DNA from: Talinum fruticosum
Taxonomy: Eukaryota > Streptophyta > Magnoliopsida > Caryophyllales > Talinaceae
Length of the DNA: 64,000 bases
Direction: 5' to 3'
Assembly (NCBI GenBank): GCA_021018815.1
Contig: JAITYX010000002.1
Span: forward strand, 10,881,001 to 10,945,000
The notes below the pieces were generated by a model. It made no database searches. It had not been told where the DNA came from and was given only the letters and a program-made list of their open reading frames with translations. The position numbers and the translations under genes are program-made. Positions 48,050-59,100 of the stretch are shown here, piece by piece (position 1 is the stretch's first letter; each line of letters starts with the position of its first letter).

Positions 48050-49268
48050 GTCCCTCCCCCTCTCAGTCCTGGCTCCCTTTTCTCCCTCTGGTTGCGTCAG
48101 TGAGTAAAAACAACGTGAAACAAAAGCTGCTGTGAAGGCTGAAGGCTCTCACTCAAGGGAAGGGAAGGGAAAAGAAGGAGAGGGGAGAGAAAGACTGAAG
48201 AAAGTTGCCTCAGCCCCTTTCACTTCTGCTGGCTGGCAAATTTCTGAAACCTCCCAAGGAAAATTGGTGGACTCCCCTATGTAAGATTCTTCGTACACTC
48301 TCCCTCACTTTACTTACCTTGTTCTTACCCTCTCTTGGTCTCTCCTCTTGCTTGATGCAATTCATTGTCTTTTCTCACAACATTCTCATTCTTTCCCTTT
48401 ATATCGTTTTCTTAGATTATCACAAGCTTTGATCTGATTATGGTTAGCTTTTCTGGATAGCTGGTGCCTTTAAAGCAATTTGGGTTTTTGATCCTTTGTA
48501 GATTTTGTAAATTCCATATGTAGGGAGTTTGAACTGAGTTCAAGTTTAGGTCTTGGGTATCTTTTGCTTAGATTTCCCTCTTCTTTTTCCACTTTTTCTT
48601 GGGTAAATCTTCTGTTAACAAGCTCTTGGTTTGTTTTCATTTTCTGGGTTTAAGGCAATTAGCGAGCAAATGAGATTCAATTGGTGGTGCTGTGTGAATG
48701 TGTGCTAGATCGATCTACAACGACCCATTTCGATTTTGCGGGTGAAAGACCCCAAAAAAAAAAGAGGGAGAGGGAGTTGATTCTTTTCCCTTTTTGTTTT
48801 TTAATGAGCATAACTTCGAAAATGGGTATCTTGGTTTGAGCAGTTTTAGTAGATTTTATGCACTCTTGTTCATATCAGTGTCGTCTACCTCTAAATTTTA
48901 AGCTGTGAATTAGATCGCATCTTTTGGAACTACTTAAATCTGTGGAACAAAGCATGTGGTAGCTGATTAAAAAGAAGAAATGTAATTTCTGTTGCTTTCT
49001 GGATTTGCTATCCTCCTTTTAGCTCCTTCAGCAAAATGAATTTGATGGAATCCTATATTTGCTGGTGGCAATGGCAGGTGCTGATTGATATCTGATGACT
49101 GATTTTGGAAATCTACTTATTATAGAGATGATGAAAGGCATAGGGCAGGTGTGAAAATATCTGTCTCTATGGTACGTCCACTCTATTTACTTTTGTTGGC
49201 ATATTTACATGGGCATTCCCCTGCTGGTATTACTTAGTTTGAAACAAAAAGGTCTTTTTCCTTTGCTA
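48050..49268 (+). promoter_or_regulatory. Leader region of the RING-H2 gene, probably spliced
   Basis: A pyrimidine-rich tract (48050-48085) is followed by a purine-rich GGGAAGGGAAGGG stretch near 48155-48200. A good donor (CCCTAT then GTAAGATTC) lies at 48281 and a possible TACTTAG acceptor ends at 49237. Removal of this 0.95 kb would bring a short 5' exon next to the ATG at 49269. An in-frame ATG at 49209 lies before that acceptor and is probably intronic. Confidence 0.4.
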
Positions 49269-50763
49269 ATGGAACGGTTGGAAGATTGTGATGGTCATCA
49301 ACATGTCATTGACATAGGCGATAGAAATGATGCTCCGTTAGAGTCGTTAGTTGGTGATCATGTAAATCAGGAAGAACCTCGTCGCATTGTAGATAGACCA
49401 TCAAGTAGCAGCATAGAAGTACACTCGTCTCAAGCTTCTTTGTCTTCTGAAAGAAGAGTAGCCACTGGGAATTCCTCATTCACAGGAAGTGGTGATGCAT
49501 ATGGTTACACCAGCCCTTTGAATTCTGGCTTATGGATCTCAGTTGAGCTAATTGTCACTCTGGCTCAAGTTGTTGCCTCTGTTGTTATTTTGTCATTGTC
49601 AAGATACAAGAGTACAGAAGCCCCTCTTTTTGCATGGGTCGTAGGTTATGCATGTGGTTGTCTTGCAACACTTCCTATCCTGTACTCGGCGTCTTCGGAA
49701 TTCCGGCCAGGGTCCTAGGGGCATCCGGTTCAATCACATCAGCGCTCTTCAGGAAGCGTCTCTTCTGAAACGAATGCTACACGATCAATATCTATGGCTC
49801 CAGAAGAGGAGAGCAACCAACACACACATACAGGTGGAAGGAACAACCTAAGGAGAGGAAGAATTAGTGCACGGTAAGCTATTACTTTGCTATTAAATGT
49901 GGCGCCATCTGTGTGCTGGAAAGAAAACAGCTGACCATAATTAATTTATTGTTTCTGGTAGCTCTCGTGATACTCTGATATAATTTCATTTCATTTGCAG
50001 CATCTTTGTTTCATAAGAGAGTTTAATCTTAAAACAATTCCTGATGGATTTTGGGCCGTGGATCCTATGACCAGTGAACTAATGCGTAAAGATTAATGTA
50101 ATCCCCCTCCAAATAAAAAGGGAACAGAAAAAAGCAAGCTAGGTGGGGATGGGACTATGGGGTAACTGTACACTTCTTGTCTGCATATTGTTATTCACAA
50201 ATATTTTAGTGAGAAGTATCTACTTATGCATGTGAAACTACAAAAGTAACTCAATTCTTGCCATGTTCTCATATACTGCGCAATGATTTACTGGAATATT
50301 CACGATGGTTAACATTTTGAGGAACATTCCTTCGCAAAGTGATAAGTACTTCTTTTGTAATGGTGGAGGTTGGGGTTCAAATATAACCAAAGTCTCCATT
50401 TCATGTGTAAGTTATAATCCCCTTACCGGCCTTTCCATGGGTTCTGGATCTTCCCTAACGTTAGAGGTGGCCTGGCTGGCTGCAAACCCCCCAAAGATAA
50501 AAAAGGGGAAAACTAAGAGGCATTTTTCCAACCTGCTGAGGGAGCACATGAGCAACTGCTTGGCTGCCTGTGTCAGTAGTGTTTTGGTATTTGCATGTCA
50601 TGACTTTAAGTGAGATTGTTGACGATTGTTGACACATGGTAATCATGTGTTGACCTGCTGATGTTTTGTGTTGATATAGTTGCATCTACTATCCCTAGTG
50701 AATTAGATTTGACAGTCTACTTCAATGGACAACTTATGTTCAGGTTGTTGAATATTCAAGTCA

Positions 50764-50833
<70 letters not shown>

Positions 50834-52711
50834 TCTACTTTTCTACGTTCGGTGTGCATCCAACATTGGCTTGCTGAAAGCAATGGGGTAACCTTTGAAC
50901 AAAGATTAAGCAATTTATACCCTTTTAGGGAAGCCACATTAAAGGGACTGCCTAACTACCTGATGACTGGGTGTCTACTAAAAGGACTATCCAGCAAACT
51001 CCCAGAGTGCATGATTGTCTTCCCTATTGTTAAGAGTTTAGCTTCCTGTTACTTGAATGCCCAAGCAGAGAGAAATTTCAATGGTGAAGCAATTTTAGTT
51101 GCTCTGATTTAAACATTTTTCCTCAATGGGGTGATAAGTTTAGTCAGTTACCTTAAGAACGTGAATGCTGAGCGTAGCTGGAGCTGGGAATTTTTCTGAA
51201 TTCATCAGATTATATGAGTACCTATTGTGCACCACCAGAGGGCAGAGACTGAGATACTAGCTAAAATATGAACATGTAAAAGGTCAGGGCTTGGCTGATC
51301 GTCCCAATGGAATTGTGGCTATGATATCTTAGGAAAACAAATTGGAGTACTGATTGAGTTATATGCATATTTGGATAGAAGTTGATTGATTAAAGCTTGT
51401 TATAAATTCGTCGTTGTTGATACATGATTTTTCATCTACAGACTCAATGGAATAGTAGACCACTTTAAGATGGCCTTGGACTGCTTTTTTGCTGTGTGGT
51501 TTGTTGTGGGCAATGTGTGGATTTTTGGGGCACACTCATCTCCCTCTGTTGCTCCAAAATTGTATAGGTATGATATTTCATGTCCTGTGTTATGTCATTT
51601 CTTACATGCCTATAGTCAACCGACTATTTTGTGTTTTTTACGCAGGTTATGTATAGTTTTCCTTACTTTTAGCTGTGTCGGGTACGCACTGCCATTCCTA
51701 CTATGTGCTACCATATTTTGCTGCCTGCCTTGTATTATATCAGTACTTGGCATTCGAGAGGATCTTTCAAAAACCAGAGGAGCAACTGTAGAATCCATTA
51801 ATGCTTTGCCAACCTATAAGTGCAAGCTAAGCAAAAATGATGGTGCTGATGATGAACAAATCTGCTTGCGTTCTTGTAAAAGTGGCCCCCTGGGTGATGA
51901 AAGTAAGGAGCGCACAATATGCCAAGAAGATGCGGTAAGTCTACCTATAGATTCAATGGAGTATAGGTCCTTTCGGTAATGGTGTATGCTCCTCTGAAAA
52001 TATTGGTTGATAGGTGGATAATTGAAGCACATTTGTTTCATAATCTAACCTCACTCACACATTTCATGTGACGTCAAATACCCTTCTCATTTGCTCGACA
52101 TTCCAACATGGGTGTGGGCAACTTACCCTTTGTTTGGGTCTAAAGATGAAATCTTTTTGGAAATTGATGAAGTACACCACCTAGTCTTGTATTGGGTACC
52201 AAACAACTCTAACATGGACAGTGGCGAAATCCTAGGAATGCATAGGCTGCAAATTGATTTTTGGGTCTTTCCACTGTCGCAGTTTAGTAATAGTGAGGAA
52301 AACATTCTATATCCCATTGTTACTCTTCTATTGCACTTATTTTCCAACATATTTTTCATCCTCCGCCCCCTCCCAAAACCAAGTTTAGCTATTCTATTTT
52401 TCAGCTTCCCTATAAAATAAATGCCTTCTTATTTGTCCAAATCATCATAACTTCATTACTGGGTGCAGGTATGTTGTATTTGCTTGGCACAATACGTGGA
52501 GAACGATGAGCTAAGAGAGCTGCCATGTTCCCATCTCTTCCACTGCGAGTGCGTGGACAAGTGGTTGAAGATCAATGCATCGTGTCCTCTCTGCAAGCTC
52601 GAGGTCAGCGAAGCAGGCAGTGTGGCCTCTTCATCTTCCCCAAACATCGATGGCCGAGAAAATGCAATTCAGCAAGGTGAAGGCAGTTTAACTCCGAGGA
52701 ATGTTTCTTAA
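49269..52711 (+). CDS. Multi-pass membrane RING-H2 E3 ubiquitin ligase
   Basis: Exons 49269-49873, 51442-51567, 51646-51934 and 52469-52711 encode about 420 residues. After a hydrophilic N-terminus (MERLEDCDGHQHVIDIGDRN) there are four predicted membrane segments: SVELIVTLAQVVASVVILSL, FAWVVGYACGCLATLPIL, MALDCFFAVWFVVGNVWIF and VGYALPFLLCATIFCCLPC. A C-terminal RING-H2 finger follows with all ligands (CCICL...LPCSHLFHCECVDKW...CPLC). Proteins of this plant family are presumed E3 ligases; substrates are not known to me. In exon 1 the frame leaves the expected path at TACTCGG (49684-49689) and returns at a G4 run (49718-49721). Bridging both gives LYWRLRN and later SGSVSSETNATRSISM and GGRNNLRRGRIS, joined in phase to exon 2. 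Literal reading stops at 49718. The RING and membrane parts are secure; the 10-12 residues around the breaks are not. Confidence 0.82.
50762..50827. repeat. Interrupted TA microsatellite in RING gene intron 1
   Basis: About 66 bases of (TA) with two ATACATAT interruptions, in the first coding intron (49874-51441). The rest of that 1.57 kb intron shows no other recognisable repeat or gene. Confidence 0.9.
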
Positions 52712-54290
52712 TTTTGGATGTTCATGCTTTAAAACATATACCATGAACTTCAAATGAACAGCGGCAAATAGCCGAAGCAAGAAAAATGTGGAATGATTTT
52801 GGAGAATGATGGATCATTATGGGGAGCTGCTCTTGCTTTTTTCTGAATCACTCTCTCTTATATGGTTATCTTCACTGTTATGGTAATGTTGTGTTTGGGC
52901 AGCTGTGTTCCATTTAGGTAGATAGAAGCTGGAGCTAATGACTTGCCAACTCAAATGATCCATGATCATTGCTATGAGGATCTATTATTGTTTGGTATCA
53001 TGGGTCTAAATTAATTATCTGACACGAATGTATATTTGGGTATTTGAGCTTCTATTTATTAAAGTTCGAATTGTTATTGACCTATAAATGGATGGACAGA
53101 GCTCTCCCGTCACAAATTTTCTCCATTACAAGATTTAAACATAATCTAAGATGTTGATTAAGGAGAACAAATGTTAAACCACCTGAATCAGTCTGTGTCG
53201 GTATCTAAGATCACGAGTTGCCCTTATTTGTTGTGATAGCGGCAAGTTTAGGTTGTTGTGATTGGAAATCTTGGTCAGTGCATTTAATTTATGTGGGTTA
53301 TCACAACTCTTCAACAGTTACACTCACAAATCGTGTTAGTTTACACATCTTATACCCTACATTAACATTGGTTGTATTCAAATTATAAGTTGAACAACAA
53401 AATAAAATTCAAACGTAACACAAACGGCAAGAAAAGAACGAAAGCTTATCCATAGACTCGTGCACGGGAAAACCTGTAGTCTACGTACATTACATAGGTC
53501 CCACGGATTAATTTGTTAGTCAAAGGACAGCTCCAAGGTCAAGATGATTAGTAGGTTCATCTAGCAACACTAGTGTTGGCTGCATAAATAGTGCTCTATC
53601 AAATATTGTCATTCGGTTAATGTATTGCGGTTGGGCTTTTATAGCGGTATTTGGGCTCAAAGTCCAATCTCAAAAGCTTTCGTTTTGGGCTTTTCTGTAA
53701 ACATTAAAACTCTGTTGGGTTGGACTTTCTTTAAAAAAAAAAAAAATGATATAGTTACCCTAGCTTGAAATACAATGGTCATTTTATAATGCATATGGCT
53801 GCTTTTTCTTTTCTTTTTTGTTTTTTTAACTCTAGTTAACCAACGGCAAATTTAGGCGCATATTTAATGGGAATACTGTAGATGGAGAATCATAGAACGA
53901 GGGGAGGGGTGAGGGAAGAGGAAAATTCTTCCATAGAAAGTTAAATTGACACATTTTTTTGTTAGAAGTTATACTAAATTGAGTTTTTAATACTTGTGTA
54001 TATAATTATTATACTAACATACATAAATTTTATTTATCTGACATACACAATAAATTTTAAAATTAATTTTCAACGTAAACGTAGTGTTTTTATAATTGAT
54101 CTGAATTAAAAATTTTACAAGTATTAAAAGACTTGATACAATATTTACGTATTACAATTTTCAAGTTGGATAAATCAGACAGACGTAATTATCTAAATTT
54201 TTTAAATTAAACAAATTTAATTATGAAATGAGATAAAAAATTTCCGGGAGCAGTAAAATGATGGGTAGAAGAATCGTGAAAAGTGGTGAT
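52712..54290. other. RING gene 3' UTR and AT-rich spacer
   Basis: The 3' UTR of the RING gene likely covers the first 250-300 bases. The rest is AT-rich intergenic DNA with short poly-A/T tracts and no recognisable gene. The stretch ends at the left target duplication of the hAT element. Confidence 0.5.
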
Positions 54291-54441
54291 TAGGGTCGGG
54301 GCAACGGGTCGGGCCGGGCCGGGCAGGGTCGGCCCATTACTATAAAGGGCCGGGCCGGGCCAGGGAAAAATTAAATGGGTTGGGCCGGGTCATGGGCCAA
54401 CCGACCCTGACCCGCCCATGGGCCGGAGCTAAACATGAAAA

Positions 54442-54925
54442 TGTCAAGCGTAGGACTCGTTAAACCTCGTTTTTATCGGTTTTTAATGCATTATTTAACC
54501 CAATTCCGTGATGATTTCAATGATATTTATTTAGTTTTGGGTTAGATTTTGCTCATTTTCTCTTTATCATCACCTAAGCTCGTAAATCTCTTTATTAAAG
54601 GTTTTTGGGCTTAAATTTGAGAGATTCGAGGTAAATTTGATGAAAAGTAATGAAGAGAAGAGTCCGGGCCCAAGAGGAGGTAAGAAAGAAGCATAAAACA
54701 CATCAAGAGAAGTTGCACAGACCTATCGTGCGAAGCTGCACAGCCGTGCGGATCGTCAGCGAAAGGCCCGAAGTCAAGAAAGGTTGCACGGCCCCCGTGC
54801 GCATACAAGACGGCCGTGCGAGACAGAGCACGATCACGCCGTGCCTAAGCCGCACGGCCCGTGCAAGTGAGGCGAAAAGTTCGGACATTTCGCATCGCTC
54901 CCGTGCGCGTACCGCACATGACAAG
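54442..54925 (+). repeat. LTR-like fragment nested in the hAT element
   Basis: The sequence from TGTCAAGCGTAGG (54442) to about 54925 differs from the surrounding transposase and hAT terminus. Its second half has repeated GCACGG / CCGTGC words in palindromic pairs (for example GCACGGCCCCCGTGC and ACGGCCGTGCGAG), a composition that I associate with LTRs of some plant Ty3/gypsy elements. It starts with TG, but no matching CA end, 5-bp target duplication or retrotransposon coding region is present. The LTR identity is inference. Confidence 0.4.
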
Positions 54926-56284
54926 TATAAATTATATTCCGACCAATACTTGTCAAATTTTCCAAGCATTTCATTTGCCATATTAGCTAGATAATCATAA
55001 GGACCTTGAGCTGTCTCAAGCAAACGCCTATGAACCATCCATGCACCCTTGAAATACAAGTTAGATGTTGGGGTCCTCACAACACTAAACATGCAAGTTA
55101 CCTCATAAATAACTTGAGAAACTTATGAACCATACTAAGTTTCTACCACTCCTCCTCTAAAGGCACATAGGTTTTCAACGGAGAATTAGTTGATCTCAAG
55201 TAGAGAAACACATTCTTATAATACAAGACATTATCAAGCAACTTGTAAGTGGAATTCCAACGAATTTGCATGTCCAAATTCAGTTTTCTTTTGACATCCA
55301 AATGAAAGATCTTTTATGCACTTTCATAAAATTCTTTACCTCTAAGAGAAGATCTACTAATCAATTTCACCAAATTTCAAATCTTTTCCATAATTTCCTC
55401 AATCGACTTTAGACCTTCTTGCACAATAAGATTCAGGATATGTGCACAACATCGTACATGAAAGAATGCACCACTAGTTATCAATCCACTTCTAGGAACA
55501 AGACACTTTTTTAGATTAGTCATCATCACATCATTGTACTTAGCATTATCCACGGTTATGGTAAGTATCTTATCCTCTATATTCCATTGAGTAAGAAATA
55601 AAAGCACTTCATTTGCTATACTTTCACCATCATATGGAGGTGTCGGTGCTCTAAACCTAAGGATTCTTTTGTGCAATTTCCAAGCACTATCTACAAAATG
55701 GGCTGTGATGCAAATGTAGTGTTGATAAGTATGATTTGATTTCCAATTATCATTTGTCAAACAAATCCTACCGGGATTTTCAATAACATATCTTTCAACT
55801 TATCTCTCTCCCCCATACATAGACATCGAGTTCTCTCTTAGCCATTGAACGACTAAATGGCACAAAACCAGGGTTAACTTTAGACATTATCCGTCTAAAA
55901 GCTTTTTCCTCAACAGATCATAAAGGAATGAGCTCCTTCAACTATATAAAGAACAATTTCCTTACGAAGCTCACTCATATTAAACACAAATTCCACATTA
56001 TCATCATCACTATCCCCTTCACCACCTTGAAACCCACTAGGTCTCACTGGACATCTCTCCAAATGGCGCTTTAAATGAGAAGTCCCACTCCCCTTAGTAG
56101 CGGATAAAGACATTTTACAATGCATGCAAATTGCGATTGGCTCACCTTGTGGATTAGTGTCTTCCTTGAGCTCTCTCCATACTTTGGACTTTTTCTTCCT
56201 TTTAGCTTGTGGAGCATTATACTCACTATAACCATCTTCCGTTACTTGCCTAGAAGACATTCCTTCACTATCCATCCCCAACAT
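54925..56284 (-). pseudogene. hAT transposase pseudogene (BED finger, RICESLEEPER-like)
   Basis: The N-terminal part (from 56284) has a BED zinc finger: KVWRELKED, then ICMHCKMSLSATKGSGTSHL and the second histidine/cysteine pair KRHLERC. Then come the RNase H-fold transposase blocks, including TNDNWKSNHTYQHYICITAH (about 55755), TITVDNAKYND, VRCCAHILNLIVQEGL, IRWNSTYKLLDN (about 55270) and GPYDYLANMANEMLGKFDKY (about 54990). The order and spacing fit the Ac/hAT family related to plant DAYSLEEPER/RICESLEEPER. It is broken by a frameshift after HSFMI (near 55915), more frame changes and a stop between 55760 and 55910, stops around 55320-55380 and near 55100, and the LTR-like fragment at 54925. 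The C-terminal hATC domain is absent. No functional protein is expected. Confidence 0.8.
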
Positions 56285-57714
56285 AAGAGAAGAAAAGCAT
56301 TATTAATCACATGAATATCTTTCATACCCTCCACGTAATTTCCCTTTTACAAGAAAATCAAGCAATGTTAAAATAAAAGAAAGCAAATATCAACGAAATG
56401 TTCAAGAAGATAGACGCGAGATAATGACGGAATTATTTCGGTTGAGGAGTTGAAAGCTGGGCTGCTAAAGTTTGGCTCTCGGCTTGGAGAGTCCGAAGTA
56501 CATATGCTCATTTGTGGGAAAAGGGGCTTATATTTAGCAAGTATTACTTTTTCATTTGTTGGAAAGATTGACAAATTCAATTTCAAGCATGCATAGTCCC
56601 GCCATTTTTTACAAATCACCTAATTCATTCAATGTATAAGATTTAGTTATTCATAGTCATACGAGACTTGAGAAAAATTTCCCCTTTCATGGCCCTTTTA
56701 TGTTGGATAGTTTGCACTTTCCTGCATATATATGGTCAAATAAGACACACCTGGAAAAGCCATCACTTTTGAATTCTCCGAGTAGAAACAAACCATTCAA
56801 TGGAAGACACAGAGTTTTGGATTCCAACCGAGGGCCAACTCAACAAAATCCAAAATGAGAGAATATCATTTAAGTGGGTGGAGAAGGGGAGGAAGATAAG
56901 ACAGTCCAAATTTTGCCATAAATGATTATCGAACAGGATCGGTATCAATTCAATTTCAAAACAAGTGCTATAGTAGTACTAGTACCAAGCATTAAACACC
57001 AAAAACTTCTAACCTCGTTAATTAGGTGCTTTTTATCATTTTCCTCTTTCAACTTCGTCACTCGTCATATATCAAGCCAAAGAACAATTAAGAGAGATCC
57101 TCCCCCAAATTACAAACTATACCATAAGCTCGGATTTATAAACCCAAATTGGTGTTTGGCATCACTGTTATCTCATTTCATTTTCAGTTTAATTGGGATT
57201 TGATTCCGTATGTGCTAGGTCAAGTTCCGTATGTGCACAAATTAAATTGCTCCAATCAATTAACAATAATTCATTCCGATTTGAGTTATCATCTCTTTTC
57301 CAAATATATACTAATCGAAAGCTATTTAAGCTAACGACCTTACGGTGGGCAACCCTTTGTTCTCCTAAACAAGAGCTTTCTAAGACTACATATGCTCGGA
57401 TCCGCATTTTATCAAACAGCTTGGTGGGCACTCCAGAGAGATTATATACCACGGCAGCAGAGCAAATCGGATGGGGAAAATCAGGAGAGAGGCAAATTCC
57501 AACCCACGTGCACAAACTTGGGTTCAACTACAACTCTAATGGCAGCTTGTAAAACAAGAAGGAAAGAAGTATGACTCCTAAACTCACAAACCCAATTCAA
57601 AACAACCAAGAATGAGTTCAACTACAATTCAACTACAACTCAAATTTCGACAAAATACAAAGCAAGTACCCGAGGATTGGCAGCGAGAACACTATGGATA
57701 GAGAGACAGAGCGA

Positions 57715-57960
57715 GATGGTGGAAGAGCGACGGCGAGAGAGACAGGGCGCGCGAGAGAGCAATGGAAGCAAGAACACGATGGACAGAGAGAGCGATGGTG
57801 GCGTAAGGCTTCGGGCTCCGGTTCAGCGGCGACGGTGGCTAGACGGCGAGAGACAGGGCGTGCGAGAGATACAGAGAGCAATGGCAGTGAGATTTCGATG
57901 GACAGCGAGAGGGCGGGGCTTGCGAGAGAGAGGAGAGACAGGGCGTGCGAGAGAGCGCAC
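57715..57960. repeat. Purine-rich subterminal repeats in the hAT element
   Basis: The word GAGAGACAGGGCG(C/T)GCGAGAGA recurs at least three times (near 57736, 57850 and 57932), with GAGCAATGG following the first two copies. The repeats lie about 170-400 bases inside the right terminus. hAT transposases are known to bind repeated subterminal motifs, so this may be such a region; long open frames on both strands here are a by-product of the low-complexity sequence. Confidence 0.5.
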
Positions 57961-58125
57961 CGACCCTTTTGCTTTGGCCCGTGAAAAGCCCGCGTCCGAC
58001 CCGTTAACGGCCCTTCTTCCATTGACCCTTTTTAGCCCGGCCTTTTGTTATTAAAAATGGGTTTCGACCCTTTTTGGGCTCGGCCCTGCTGGCCCAATGG
58101 GTACCCTACCCATTGGCCAGCCCTA

Positions 58126-58651
58126 ATAGTGATAATGAGTGATGACCACTTGTCAACTATCTAGCCGTCCAAATAATATCTAACGGGGAAATGGACAATT
58201 TTAGCGGACATGAAAAAAGGGACAAAATTAAAAATCAAGGTTGATCGGCGGCCCGTAAATTGGCCAAGAAATAGGCATTGCCTTTTTCTTTTTCTTTTTC
58301 CTTTTCCTTTTTGTGTGATCCATTATTTGTCTCCTTCCCAACAACGATTACCCCCGACATCTGGACAATTTTGAACGAGACATAATCAAAACCTTAATTC
58401 GTTATATCCCATTCATTATCTGTCTCTCAAAATTTAATCACATTTGCTGATAAATTTATTAAGCATTTTCGTACATATTTTATATTATTTTGTTCGAATG
58501 AAAACACCCTTGAAAAAATATCTATTAATGTGCTTGTCGGTATTGTTTTTAAGTTAAAACCACTAAATGTACCTTCCATCTCGACAATATATATGAAACT
58601 TCATTTTCGTTTAATCTATCAATACAAATAATGTAATTATTAAGGCTTACA
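58126..58651. other. Spacer right of the hAT element
   Basis: AT-rich DNA starting with the right target duplication. A CTTTTTCTTTTTCTTTTTCC polypyrimidine tract lies near 58282-58310. No gene or named repeat is visible. Confidence 0.5.
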
Positions 58652-58987
58652 CTTGTATGCAAACATAAATCTTAATTTGAAAGACATGATTATGATAAGT
58701 TATGATCGCACCTTAAATGAGAGGTCGTTGATGAGAATAACACAGCAATCGATCCATCTAATACGTGTAAGGAAACATTTAAACAATATTGACAAGTTTA
58801 ACACCCACATTATAATCGTAGTTAGCCACTTGTATGGAAACAAAAACCTTAATTTGAAAAACACAATATGCTTACGAAGTAATAACGTATGATAAGTTAT
58901 CATCGCAATCTAAATGAAAAAGCCATAACAAGAATAACGCAACAATCGGTCCATCTAATACGTGTAAAAAATACAAATTAATTAGCA

Positions 58988-59052
<65 letters not shown>

Positions 59053-59100
59053 AGAAAAACATTTAGACAATAATATTGATAAAGTAATTATATTCCTAGT
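58652..59100. repeat. Degenerate tandem duplication with an ATT microsatellite
   Basis: Two copies of a roughly 177-bp AT-rich unit lie in tandem. Both contain CTTGTATG(C/G)AAACA, CTTAATTTGAAA, ATGATAAGTTAT, GCAATCG(A/G)TCCATCT and AATACGTGTAA in that order. The first starts at 58652 and the second at 58829. The second copy is interrupted after AATACGTGTAA by about 59 bases of (ATT)n at 58989-59047; the unit then resumes with AAACATTTAGACAATAATATTGA. No ORF or TIR was found. Confidence 0.75.

Larger units (their letters stand above)
54291..58125 (-). mobile_element. hAT-superfamily DNA transposon, decayed
   Basis: The element begins TAGGGTCGGGGCAACGGG and the complement of its end begins TAGGGCTGGCCAATGGG, the TAGGGCTGGCAA...GGG pattern of plant hAT termini. 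Both ends continue into GGGCCGGGC/GGGTCGG-type words. It is flanked by GTGGTGAT (54283-54290) and ATAGTGAT (58126-58133), matching at 6 of 8 bases with both differences transitions, which fits an aged 8-bp hAT target duplication. Its 3.8 kb holds a broken transposase on the minus strand (56284 to about 54925), a nested LTR-like fragment (54442-54925) and GA-rich repeats near its 5' end. It is not autonomous: the transposase is frameshifted and lacks its C-terminal hATC dimerisation region. Confidence 0.78.

Noticed and set aside
49209..49268. Upstream in-frame ATG for the RING gene
   Set aside because: It precedes a likely leader-intron acceptor at 49237 and encodes a hydrophobic stretch without family support; ATG 49269 fits better.
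57633..58054. Overlapping open frames of 96-129 codons on both strands
   Set aside because: They fall in a purine-rich, low-complexity repeat where stop codons are rare in every frame, inside a transposon. The peptides are runs of R, E, G and L, S, A.
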